From contig VZTJ01003847.1 of assembly GCA_013397795.1 (NCBI GenBank), positions 831,905 through 895,904 on the forward strand: DNA of 64,000 nucleotides, written 5' to 3'. This document shows, one piece after another, positions 1 to 9,466 of the stretch. How positions within the stretch are numbered: position 1 is the first letter of the stretch; every line of letters begins with the position of its first letter. The stretch comes from Orthonyx spaldingii (lineage: Eukaryota; Chordata; Aves; Passeriformes; Orthonychidae). The position numbers were made by a program, and so were the translations under genes. The notes under the pieces were generated by a model that made no database searches, was not told where the DNA came from, and saw only the letters and a program-made list of their open reading frames with translations.

Positions 1-807
1 AGAAATGTGTTTATTTCTCATGAAAGATAAAGTTGTTTTTTGATGTTGGTTTGGTATTTTGCACTCAAGTTTTTTTTCAGGAACCTTCAAGTTTTACTAC
101 CAACAAAATATGCAAAGTGACTTTTCAATAGGTATCTGTTTCAGTTTACAATTGTTTTCTTCTGGAAGGACAAACTCCAGAAAATAAGTGACCATGCTTG
201 GTTTCCCCATGCTGGTGTTGCCTGTATTCCCAGGGAAGGCAGAGACACCCTGGCTGCATCTGTGTGTGCTGGCTTGTGGGAGATACCAGAGCAGCACCAT
301 TCACTGTCAGAAAGCTACTTTTATTATGTGACACTATGACTGCAAATAGCAGAGCCATCTTAAAATGTGTAAATTCCTATGTTTATGGATATAGACTCAC
401 TTAGATGTTGACTGCATCAAGATATGAATACACATTTTTCCAAGTGACAACTGGGAGAAGTTATCCTATTAGCTGTTGCAGAAAAAGCAAGCAAGAGATC
501 ATGCCTTTGTACTGGCTGTAATTGAATAGAGTATAAACAGTTCTTGAAAACTGCAAAATATGTTTGCGTGTCTTTATTAGTCTCTTTGGAGTTTACCTTT
601 GCATTCTCTTTTATATGGATTGGTATCTTTAAACAGATGTAAATATTGTGATTTCCTTTCCACATGAATTCAGCATGTGATGTACAACTAAAAAGCAAAC
701 GAGGTGCTGAATTTCAGGAAATTTCCATGAAGCCATTACACTGTTTTGTTTCTTTCACTGGGGTTTTGATTTTTCAGTTTTAGCCCATTTGTAGGACTCT
801 TTAAAAC

Positions 808-828
808 TTTTTTTTTTTTTTTTTTTTT
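808..828. repeat. Poly-T run (T21)
   Basis: Twenty-one consecutive T residues lie in the RPS6KC1 last intron. It could be a plain homopolymer or the reverse-strand tail of an old retroposed sequence. The flanks show no recognisable retrotransposon. Confidence 0.9.
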
Positions 829-927
829 AGTGTTCTAAAGGTCAACTCTGTCAGATTCTGTGATTTTACGGGTCAGAATGATGCCAGAGTCTGGTTCTAA
901 AAGCAAGGACATCTGTAATGACATATT

Positions 928-928
928 N
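928..928. other. Single ambiguous base (N)
   Basis: One N lies in otherwise continuous intron sequence. It is an unresolved base call or masked position, not a scaffold gap. Confidence 0.95.
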
Positions 929-1401
929 GAAATGGAGAGCTGGCTATGTTATCGTGATATTTTAGGGCCAACTCATAATTTATGAAACGGAAAGTTACAG
1001 ACCACTGTCCCTGATGTAGCCATAACACAGTGGTGTGAGCAAAGGTTAACATGAAGCAAACGCAGCGTCCAGAGTTTTACTGATGCAGGCTCTGGCTGCT
1101 GCTGCTGTCTCTTTTTAAAATGAGGTTACACTTAAAATGAAGTCCCGGTGTGCAGTGCTTCAGGGAATTGCATGCTGTGATCAGTAGTCTCTGAAGACTG
1201 TAAGACTGAGACTCAAGGAAAGGAGAGTCTTCTTCCATTTACTGGATTTTAGGAATTTCAAGTATGCTTTTGCACTCTTGAAAGTAATTCATAGAGCAGG
1301 AAAACGGTAGGATGTCCCTTACCTTAGACCTTTCTGGAACTTTTAAGCAGTTGTTTTTGTTCTTACTCACTGAATCATGTGCATTTTTCTTTTATGTCAA
1401 G

Positions 1402-1512
1402 CTTTTGCAGTTTAATCCTGCGGAGCGTCTTGGTGCTGGCGTTGCTGGTGTTGAAGACATCAAATCTCATCCATTTTTTGCCCTTATAGAATGGGCAGAT
1501 CTGCAGACATGA
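1402..1512 (+). CDS. RPS6KC1: RPS6KC1 last coding exon (C-terminal kinase lobe)
   Basis: The exon encodes the last 36 residues and the stop (TGA, 1510-1512) of ribosomal protein S6 kinase C1, a PX-, MIT- and kinase-domain protein (also called RPK118) that binds PI3P on early endosomes and sphingosine kinase. It starts in phase 0 after the AG at 1400-1401. The translation reads LLQFNPAERLGAGVAGVEDI, then KSHPFF and the tail WADLQT. ERLG and HPFF are the AGC-kinase landmarks at the end of the catalytic domain (subdomain XI). The ERLGAGVAGVEDIKSHPFF block matches the RPS6KC1 C-terminus as I remember it; other AGC kinases differ here. The final residues differ slightly from the mammalian ending, as expected for a bird. 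The rest of the gene lies left of the window. A start inside the intron at 1312 is only an open-frame coincidence. Confidence 0.9.
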   Translation, partial: LLQFNPAERLGAGVAGVEDIKSHPFFALIEWADLQT

Positions 1513-2010
1513 GAGACACGTGCCCTCTGAACAAACTCAGGTCAACTGGACAAGTTTCTCTGGCACAGGAGCACCCTGACTCGCTTCCTTTGGATGTCTC
1601 AAACCACTTCGATGTAATGGCTAAAAGATGCTGGAGCAACAGAGCCAAAAGTGAACACTTTTAACAGGAATCACTGGTTGTACAGGGTGCTGGCTTATTT
1701 TTACCACAGCTGGTTGTGACTTGTGTGTGAGTCCTTTCATCAAAGGAAGGTTTGTGAGGCAACTCCTGGGCAGCATGTTTGGCACTGCCAGCTTGCCAGC
1801 TAAGCAGGAGCAGGAATGTCTTCCTGGTGCTTTGTCTGGTGATGGAAGTGTCTATAGACTGTGCTAGTTGAAAGTATTTTTTTATTGTGTTGATAGACCA
1901 TTTCCCTATGCTAAGTGCAGGTCTTTGGGGGTAGGGAAGGAAAAAGCAAATTATTAATGGTATATGCTAAAAAAAATACTAAATAAAATACTAAAATGCT
2001 TTATGCAAAA
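1513..2010 (+). other. RPS6KC1: RPS6KC1 3' UTR (inferred)
   Basis: Sequence from the stop codon to just past the first AATAAA, with no splice signals needed. The last part is strongly A-rich. The true cleavage site cannot be read from sequence. Further AATAAA motifs at 2492-2497 and 3039-3044 could give longer transcripts. Confidence 0.6.
1982..1987 (+). terminator. RPS6KC1: Polyadenylation signal AATAAA, RPS6KC1
   Basis: A canonical AATAAA about 470 bases after the stop codon, in an A-rich context. It is the first canonical hexamer downstream of the CDS, so it is the default cleavage signal. Usage is inferred. Confidence 0.55.
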
Positions 2011-4713
2011 GTTGACACATTAAAAATAATATATCCATTAAAAATTAAGAAAGCTGTTGCATAATACTGTGGAATGTGTCTTGAAAATAGCATATCATTT
2101 CCCATTCTGGAAAGAGCATATAAAAGGCAAATAATGCTGTCAAATATTGTACTTTGTTGGCTGGCAATATCTGTTTAAAACTCTTGACTCTGTTGTATTT
2201 GATGAGTTACATGTTAAATTCACTACAGAAAGGGAAATCTTCTTTTCCTCAGCCGGATAAACACTGCTTTAGCGCTCTAATAAGGAGCAAGAACACATAA
2301 CACTAAGTAAATATATAGATAAAAAAGGAAAAACTTCTTTCATCGCTGCAGCCACTGCTTTATCACTTAATGAACTTTACTTCCTCTAAGTGTCCTATTT
2401 TTAGCTGCTACTCTAGGAAAAAAACCTTTCTGCTCGTGTTCTTGTGCTTGAGGAAGCTTCTGAACTCCCCTGTTTGTTTGTTAATAGTCTTAATAAATCA
2501 AAGAAAGCCTTCACCCACTCTGCTGCTTGAACAGGAAGAAGCCTGGGATTTGCTCATGCCAAATGACTAAGTGACATCTCTGAGTAAACCCTAGTGGGTA
2601 AGACTTGGGCAGGAGCCAATTAGCTGACCTGTTTGTTTGCTAGAAACGTCTGGAGAATGGGAGAAGAATATAAGACATGCAGAATATTTTGCTGAGTGCT
2701 GCTATTGCTGCTAAGCAGCCGTGCCCGTATGGGTTCCTGATGTACAAATGCTGTACACTGCAATGTACAGATTATGGATCCGTGGGTTTTTTCCTAAACG
2801 TTCCCTTTGCTTGTGCTCTTTTTTCCCTCCCCTTTTTTTCTTCTCCCCAGCTTTATCCGGAGAACAAAGGGCAAATTCCTTTGGGAAAGTGAGGTGACAG
2901 CAACGATTATTGAATTTACAACTCAAAAAAAAAAAAAAAAGTATCCTTCCATTTGTATTTTAGCAGTGTATTTTATGGGCACTCCCAAAAGTGCATCTGC
3001 ACAGTCTCCATCTGTTAGACACCAGGTCGGTGTATTCAAATAAAGTGGAAAAGGAAAATGCTTCACTTAAACAAAGGAAATCTGGAAACTTTTTTTTTCC
3101 TTTTTAAATTATTCCACTCCCCTCTTTTTTTTTTTTCTTCCCTTTCTTGTGATCACCAGGCCAGCAGAGGGGCTGTCACAACACTGCAGGTTGTAACCAG
3201 GTCACTGGTATCACTGCCTACCCAGTGCCGTCCAAGATTACATCACTTTCAGAAGCTGCATTTCAACTTACCACCCTCTGGCTTCATAACAGGAACTCCC
3301 TCAGGTGAGCCACAGGAACAACTTCCTGTGCCGAGCGGGTCGGAAATCTCTAATGCAGAGACCAAGCTGATCCCGAGCTTCCTTCCAGCACTGCCCTGGC
3401 TGTGACTTTGGAGAGGGCTCATTGCTCAAGGAATGCCTCCCTGCCCTCGGCCACCTGACTCCTTCCCACCAGATAATGCCACTGCCTCTGTTGATCTGTG
3501 CTATTGCATTAGCCTGGTGATAACTGTACAAAAAAGTATTTTCTGTGTTACTTTGAAATGCTGTCTTGTTCAGGTTGTGCCCGTGTGCTGGCTGTAAGCA
3601 AAGGCTGGATAAGATAACACAGGAGCACAAGCTGGTCTCTGTGAGCAGCAGAAGGAAAACCCTGTTCTGGCAGAAACTAGATGATCAGTCACTCTCACTG
3701 CATAGCATTCAGTTTTGTTGATGACACCAAAATATTTTTTTTCAAGTATGTTATTAGTGAGGAAATCTAGATCATGGAGAGTAGAAGGAATGGCAATATG
3801 ACTTGCCAGAAATGAGCCTTTGAGATGCTACAAGTTTTTGTAACCTTACCACTGACTCAGATAATTGTTTTGTCAAGGGAAGCACAGTCTGGAGTTAATT
3901 GCAAAAAACCAATTCTGCTTCTATCTTTATTTTTTTTCCTTGAACATGTATTATGTTTTATTGGTGTTTACATGTATTCCTTTAATAAACAAAACCTTTC
4001 GAACCTGATTCAGACCTTACATTTCTGAACTTTACATTTAGTTCGTGAAGACTGACGTTCTTACTGGATCAATTTTTCTCCTTGGCTTTAATGACTTGAA
4101 ATGCTCTAGATACCTTCTTTTTGGTGTCTATTAGAAAACCTTGTGATGCACATCTCCATTTTGATGATTGTTCATTCCCACTTCCTTCTGTTACACCTAA
4201 TGGCTAATAGCAAAACATATCAGTGCCTTTTTTTCCACAGGAATTAGCAACAGTCTATGTAAAACATAGTAAAATAAACCTATAGATTCTCCTGTGGGTG
4301 TTCAGGTAAGGCAGTTTACACACTTGGGGAATCTCAAAGTGGTAATTCATTGCACCCTGTTGAACCAGCTTGTAATGTTCTTTGTGTCCTACTAAGAAAA
4401 ACTGGAATACAAAATGTTTAAAGGCTTGCCCTGGGTAGAATGCTGTGAGGTGAGCCTGGGCCCCTGCCCAGACCTGCAGGAGAAACTGCATCTCATGAAA
4501 TACAAGGGGTATAACTTTGAGTGGCTGTATTCACAGCTGTTCTTGTAGCACAGCTCCTGTGTCTCCTGTGAAAATCACCTCGCAGACAGCAGTCACTGTC
4601 ACGCTGACTCTCGGCGCACCTTTGGGATGCTGAGTTGGCAGGGTTACCCGCGCTGGAACATCCACCCGGCTCCTCTCTCCAGTGCTAACCTGTTCCTTGG
4701 TGTGTCCCTGCAG
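2011..4713. other. Intergenic, no gene seen
   Basis: Unique-looking sequence just downstream of RPS6KC1. It contains additional AATAAA motifs (2492-2497, 3039-3044), an A16 run and several T-rich runs (for example around 3090 and 3125-3136). Longest open frames are about 115 codons with no domain. If the distal poly(A) motifs are used, part of this would be extended RPS6KC1 3' UTR. Confidence 0.5.
2925..2940. repeat. Poly-A run (A16)
   Basis: Sixteen consecutive A residues. No LINE or SINE body is recognisable immediately upstream. Confidence 0.9.
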
Positions 4714-4782
4714 CGAAGGGCACTGGGATGAAGAAGGCTGGGGAGGTCAGCCCTCTCTAAATGAAGCACTCAGCATAACAAG
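4714..4782 (+). other. Exon-like unit (69 bp), unknown transcript
   Basis: A pyrimidine tract ending in CTGCAG (AG at 4712-4713) precedes a 69-base segment that ends with the donor-like junction AAG/GTACAG at 4783. One frame is open throughout and rich in E, G and W, but I recognise no protein. It could be an exon of a long non-coding RNA or a downstream alternative exon of RPS6KC1. Chance acceptor/donor pairs are common in tens of kilobases, so confidence is low. Confidence 0.2.
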
Positions 4783-4974
4783 GTACAGGGAAGTGCGAAG
4801 TAAACCACTATGGGATTTTTTTTTTTTTTTGAGAGTGGTGTCATTTGTTTTCTCAAGGACACTGGGTAGGAAGCTGGAGAAACAGAAACTTCCTCTGTGG
4901 TGAGATTTATGGTAGGGATTTTAGCAATAAAATGAAAAGGTACGTTTGTTGGTTTCTTTGGGGTTGTGTTTTAT

Positions 4975-6360
4975 GTGAGTGCTGTGCTGTGAGCTGAGCG
5001 CTGTGGCTGCTGCCTGGTCCTGTGCTCCGTGTGAGAGTCCTCTGGCAGCCGGCCCTCAGCTCTGTGCATCTCCTGAGCTGCTCGTGGCTTTCAAATCAGA
5101 GCTCCACAGCTTCTTGCAGGCCCCAAGAATTTTGGTGGGCAGGATTTGTTTGCCTGCAGCAGTGCCCTGTGGAGTGTTGCGCATTCCCTCACCCAGTGGC
5201 TTGGTCCTTAATGACTGCTGTGCTTGCTGCGTGGTGTCCTCAGGGCATTATTGGAGATGCTGCTGGAGAGGCCCTTTGTGTGGCCAGGGTCTGTTGTTTC
5301 CCTCAGCCACGCTCCTGCCCAGCTGCCTCCTGCATGCTGTGGTGGCCCAGGCCTCCTGCGGGCTCTGCTCTGAGGTGGTTCATGGCACCACATACATTAA
5401 TGGTCGTTGTTTGGCCTGTGCCCACCAACAAAGGGTGAGTTGGGACATAGTGAGGACCACATCTGGGGCTTTGGCTGCCCCGGTGCCTGAAGACTTTCCA
5501 TGTGGTTGTGCCTCCAGGGCTGCACACCTTGTGGATGTCACACCGTGGTGCTGCAGGTGGGCGAGCGAGGGCTGTGGCAAGGTCACCAGGCTAGGGCATG
5601 GCTCCTGCTTAGGGGAGTGGGTGTGGGGATGAGAGGGGAGTGAGGGGCTGGACCAGGCAGCAATGGGGATGCTGGCAGCCCCAGTGAGGCTGTGGGGTGT
5701 GCATGAGGGGCTCAGGCAGCCCCCAGGACAGGGTGCCTCTCGTGGCTCCAGCTGCCGCTTGGGAAGGGGTGGCAGAGCCAACTCCCAGAGGGGGAATGGG
5801 ACTTGCTTGAAAGGTGCCGAGCAGCTGCTGCTGGCAGCGGTGGTTGAGACTGGCAGCACAGGGCTGGCTGCTGCGCCGCGGGGCCGGTGGAGGGCTGGTT
5901 GCTGCCTGAGCCATCTGTGTGAGCAGAGCTGGGGAGCCCTGGCCCAAAGGTTGCAGTGTCCTCAAGAAAATCGCAACTTGTGAGTGGCAAAGCAGTGGAA
6001 GTGATCCCACTGCCTGCTAGTGCTGTGCAATGAGATCTCCTGCACCCCTGCTGCTGGGCAGAGGAGGCTAATCAGGGTACAGCAGAGAGGATGCTTCAGA
6101 CTCCTGGCAGCGGGTGACAGCTTGATGTGCTGCCCCAACAGGACCTCACTGTCTCTTGGCAGATCAGAGGCTCTCCTTCTCCAAAGGCAGCTCTGTCTCC
6201 ATCTTCTTGGCCCAGGAACCCATCAGGAGGGATTAGAGCTGCTGCCAGAGGACTGCAGTGGCTCTGTGATGCGCAGAAGGGCTGGGGAAGCAGCTCTGGG
6301 CAGTGGGGAATTGGTGTTGTCTTGGGGAGGCCATGGGTGGTCGCCTTGATATTTTACTGT
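4975..6360. other. GC-rich, CpG-poor stretch
   Basis: About 1.4 kb is visibly G- and C-rich compared with its flanks, rich in CTG/CAG and GGGG words, but with few CpGs, so it is not a CpG island. The composition lowers stop-codon frequency and produces overlapping open frames of up to 217 codons on both strands (for example 4979-5632 on +, 5380-5859 on -). None shows a domain or consistent coding character. It might be an old, methylation-decayed element or simply a local isochore feature. Confidence 0.6.
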
Positions 6361-8136
6361 TGAGATCCTAAGGTTGGCAAGTTGGAGAAAAGTCCTTCTG
6401 GGGGTAATAAGCTAGGGGGTAAACAGACCAGGCTGTTGGCAAGTGGTGGAGCTGGATAAAGATGGACCAGACAAGGAACGAGCAGATGTTGGGGTCAGTG
6501 GTCTTCCTTAGCAGAGTCTTGCTAACCTCTTTTTGCTTTACCTTGGAGAGATGTTTTGCTTTGATACAACCTCACTTGTACCAGTTTCTCCCATTCCCTT
6601 CCATGAAGTGAGCCATTTATTTCCAGGGTATTTTCTAGGTTTGCTCAGCTGTCTCCATCCATGTCCTGTGTTATATCCTTCAGCCTCAGTTACAGATTTT
6701 CTTACCCTTTCTGGGCCCTTGATTTTGAAATGCTGCCCCAAAATGCTGGGACACAGGAGAGGATTATTAGATGCAGCTGTTATCCCTATATACTGGTGTA
6801 GCAAAGAGAGAGGATTACTCCCACAAAATGAAAGTACAGGAATTGTAAAAGCGTTAGGAAATTGGTTGCCCCAGCAGTGTGTGAGTAACAAGAGTTTTAT
6901 GGCACCTCATGCAGTGGTGGGACAATGAGGAAGGAGCCTCCACGAGAGGGACCGGTGGTGTGCCATGATTTAGAGCACGGCGCTGGCCAGCTATGCTCCA
7001 CTTGGGGTCTTGCTTGTGCTCTGTGGTCTGACATTTGCCAGCTCATAATCTTCCTTTACAAACCAGGCATGGAGAAGAGCTACTTCAACAGCATGGATCA
7101 TGAGCCAAGTGGCACATATCCTTTCTCCAGATTTTAAAATTTGCTACTCTGCTGCCTTGGTCTCTGTCCTTTCCAGCCTCATGCCTTCTTTGGCCTCAGA
7201 GAATTCCCCTGCGACCAGTCCCTGCCAGGCTCAGCAAACACAGTGGGGTGAAGTGAGAGGGGAGTTCCCCTGAGAAGGACCCTGGCTGCTCTGGTTCCTG
7301 GCAGGCCCCTCAGCAGGTGCTCTGGGATACTGCAGAGTCCTGAGTTAATCACCTTTCTAGGGTAAAGTAACTGCACAGTGTGAAGTCCCAGCCCCATTAA
7401 CATCACTGGGAGTTTTCCCATTGACTTTTCTGGGGTCAGGAGCTTACCCTTCAATTACAGATGGAAGCCAATTTCATGGAAATAGGTATAGAAATCTTGT
7501 TTGCTTTCCTACTTTAAGCACTGCCATGTAGTTTCAGTCCTGGTGTTAGTGAAATAAGTGTGGAGTTTTTTTGTTTGGTTGTGTTTTTTTTGTGGTTTGG
7601 CTTTTTTTTTAAATGTTGTTTTGGTTTTAGTTTATTTGCTGTTCTGGTGGGTGCAGTTAATATGGCTGTCCAATTACTCTCCCTGGCTGGGATGAGGTCT
7701 GCAAGTCTTTTCCGTTAGCCTTTGCTGTGCCTCTGATTTACTGTGGGGGCCTCCCTATAAAACAGGGAGGGCATTTTGCATGGTGGCAGAGATGGGAAGT
7801 TAGTGAGAGCCTGCCCTGTGTTTTAAGGCTGAGAAGTCTTTGATGAGCAGGGTTGCACATGCCCTGTTAGGGTGACTGGAGCGCAGAGGGCTGAGAAAGG
7901 CAGGCATCTGGTTTCCTCATTATTTCTTTTCATAAATAATCCCTTGTCCTTGCACCCTGGACTCTGACAGCATTTAGAATATGCCGGGTGGGTTTTTTTT
8001 CTTCTCCTCTCCAAAACTTATTCATTTGGAGAGCAATGAAACAATAGGTTTTTGTCTAAATCTTTACCAGTGAAATTGTCAGGAGAGATTTCTGCCCCCC
8101 TCTCCCGTCTATCTTCCTTTTGTCTCCTTCAGTTGT
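6361..8136. other. Intergenic, no gene seen
   Basis: Mixed-composition unique sequence with no recognised repeat or gene. A GT-rich tract lies around 7565-7640. Short open frames only. Confidence 0.5.
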
Positions 8137-8290
8137 CGGGGTCAGGATTCGCCGCCAAACGGAGCCCGCAGTTGCTTTTCCAGGCCCCAGATGCCAATAT
8201 GTGGCAGCATCTGGCTGGTTGGCAGGCGCCGGGCAGTGGTGCTGGCTGCGCTGGCAGGCGGCGGCGGCGGCGCTTGGTGGGCGCCCTGCT
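8137..8290. promoter_or_regulatory. Small CpG-dense cluster with GGC repeat
   Basis: About 150 bases carry roughly fourteen CpGs by eye, including a short (GGC)n run near 8257-8271, in a region where CpG is otherwise scarce. CpG retention in a gene desert suggests an unmethylated element such as a non-coding RNA promoter or an active enhancer. It lies about 700 bases upstream of the exon-like unit at 8966. There is no TATA box or initiator I would defend, and direction is unknown. Confidence 0.35.
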
Positions 8291-8965
8291 TCTTTGAGGA
8301 TGTGGTCCCAACCAAGACAAGGGATGATAATTAAAATCTGCTAAAGGAGGTGAATGATCGGGTAGGGTGGCTACTGTTGGAAGCTGTGCCGGCTCCCGGC
8401 CCTGTTTTTTTTTTTTTTGTCCTCCTCGTCGGCAGCATCTCGTGTAACCTTACCTTCTTGTGCTGTGAGCATTTCAGGTGCCTTAAGGCATGGAGCTCCT
8501 TGAAAGAGAAATACAAATCACTAAAAATGTAGAGATAAAACCCTCTCCTTAGAGGCCATGTGTTTGGCATGGGAAACACACGATAACAGCTTGCTTTAGA
8601 AAGGTGACATTTCCACTGAAGGCTGAATAATAAAAAATGCATTAGACTTTTGTAATGAAGACAGCTTCTGGGACTGGGGAAACTACTGCTTCCTTGAAAT
8701 ATATGTGTGGGAGCTCTCCCTGGCCCTAATGGGTGTCACATGTGGCTCTGGCTACATTAATGTTGCAAGCTCTATTAAAAGGGATTGTCAGTAGCCCTTC
8801 ACGTGCGGTGAATCAAAGCTGTCTTTTCCTAACTTTGCTTTAGCTCAGGCTTGTGCATGTAGACTGACTTGCCCAGGGTTAAGTCACTTTTAATATTAAG
8901 ATGGATAGAGAACACTCTAATACTTTTTTTTTATTTTTTTTTCTTCCCTCTCCCTTTTAATTCAG
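8291..8965. other. Intergenic, possibly conserved non-coding
   Basis: No gene seen. The block at about 8650-8850 has a complex, non-repetitive texture with mixed GC and TAAT-type words and could be a conserved element. The end is a long pyrimidine tract leading into the acceptor-like TTCAG at 8961-8965. Confidence 0.3.
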
Positions 8966-9187
8966 AGCTTGCTGGTGAAGGACTCTGGAGGGATGGGGAA
9001 GGAGGAGACAGTCAGGCAGCTTAAAGAGGCCTCTGAGGGTCATGTTGAGTCTGTGCTATTATGTTCCAGCGAGGAGAATAGCTTTATTGACAGACAGCTG
9101 TTTGACTCCTGCAGCCGTACAGTATTTGCTGCAGAGCTGCATAAATACCGAGCCCATGTTGACAAATTCCTCGTCAGTGCAAGATAG
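8966..9187 (+). other. Candidate terminal exon with 73-codon open frame
   Basis: A long T/C tract and TTCAG (8961-8965) precede an open frame that runs from the first base of the segment to TAG at 9185-9187. An AATAAA follows at 9461-9466. The deduced peptide is polar and charged (KEETVRQLKEA near the start, a HKYRAHVDKFLVSAR ending) and matches no family I know. The frame begins in phase 0, as does the RPS6KC1 last exon, so splicing from the RPS6KC1 penultimate exon would keep frame. An alternative RPS6KC1 3' end is therefore possible but unproven. A conserved enhancer or chance open frame are the alternatives. Confidence 0.22.
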
Positions 9188-9390
9188 TTAAACCTGCTTG
9201 TTTAATCATTTGTGTGCTCTTACCTCTGCTGCTCTGAAAAGAATGAGCTGCAGTTTTACAATACAATGCTTGAGAAACCTCTAAATGCTCAGAGCTGTTT
9301 CACGTGAGGTTTTCAGGGTGTCTTTTTATTTAGACCCCTTGGAAATACAGTACTCTATTTTTTTTTTTTGTTATGTCAATTAGAATTTTC

Positions 9391-9430
9391 TCTTTTTTCT
9401 CTCTCTCTCGTTTTTTTTTTTTTTTTTTTT
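9391..9430. repeat. Pyrimidine tract with T20 run
   Basis: A T/CT-rich segment followed by twenty T residues (9411-9430). A low-complexity tract of the kind common in avian introns and deserts. Confidence 0.9.
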
Positions 9431-9460
9431 GTCTAGAAAGTGTATAATTTTTGGTTTTCA

Positions 9461-9466
9461 AATAAA
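9461..9466 (+). terminator. AATAAA hexamer downstream of the 8966 exon-like unit
   Basis: A canonical hexamer about 270 bases after the TAG of the candidate terminal exon. It only matters if that exon is transcribed; AATAAA is frequent by chance in AT-rich DNA. Confidence 0.2.

Larger units (their letters stand above)
1..1401 (+). other. RPS6KC1: Last intron of RPS6KC1 (3' part)
   Basis: This stretch precedes the recognised last coding exon and ends in a pyrimidine-rich tract and the AG at 1400-1401, a plausible splice acceptor. All six frames are broken into short open stretches, none with a recognisable domain. The penultimate exon is not here, so the intron starts left of the window. It contains a T21 run and one ambiguous base. 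I see no interspersed repeat I can name. Confidence 0.75.

Noticed and set aside
1312..1401. Extension of the RPS6KC1 exon upstream to an ATG at 1312
   Set aside because: The added residues are hydrophobic intron-like translation containing the pyrimidine tract; the kinase homology starts at the acceptor at 1402.
4979..5632. 217-codon open frame on +
   Set aside because: It lies in GC-rich sequence with few stops, overlaps equally open frames on both strands, is Cys/Ala/Leu-rich without any domain, and has no splice or promoter context.
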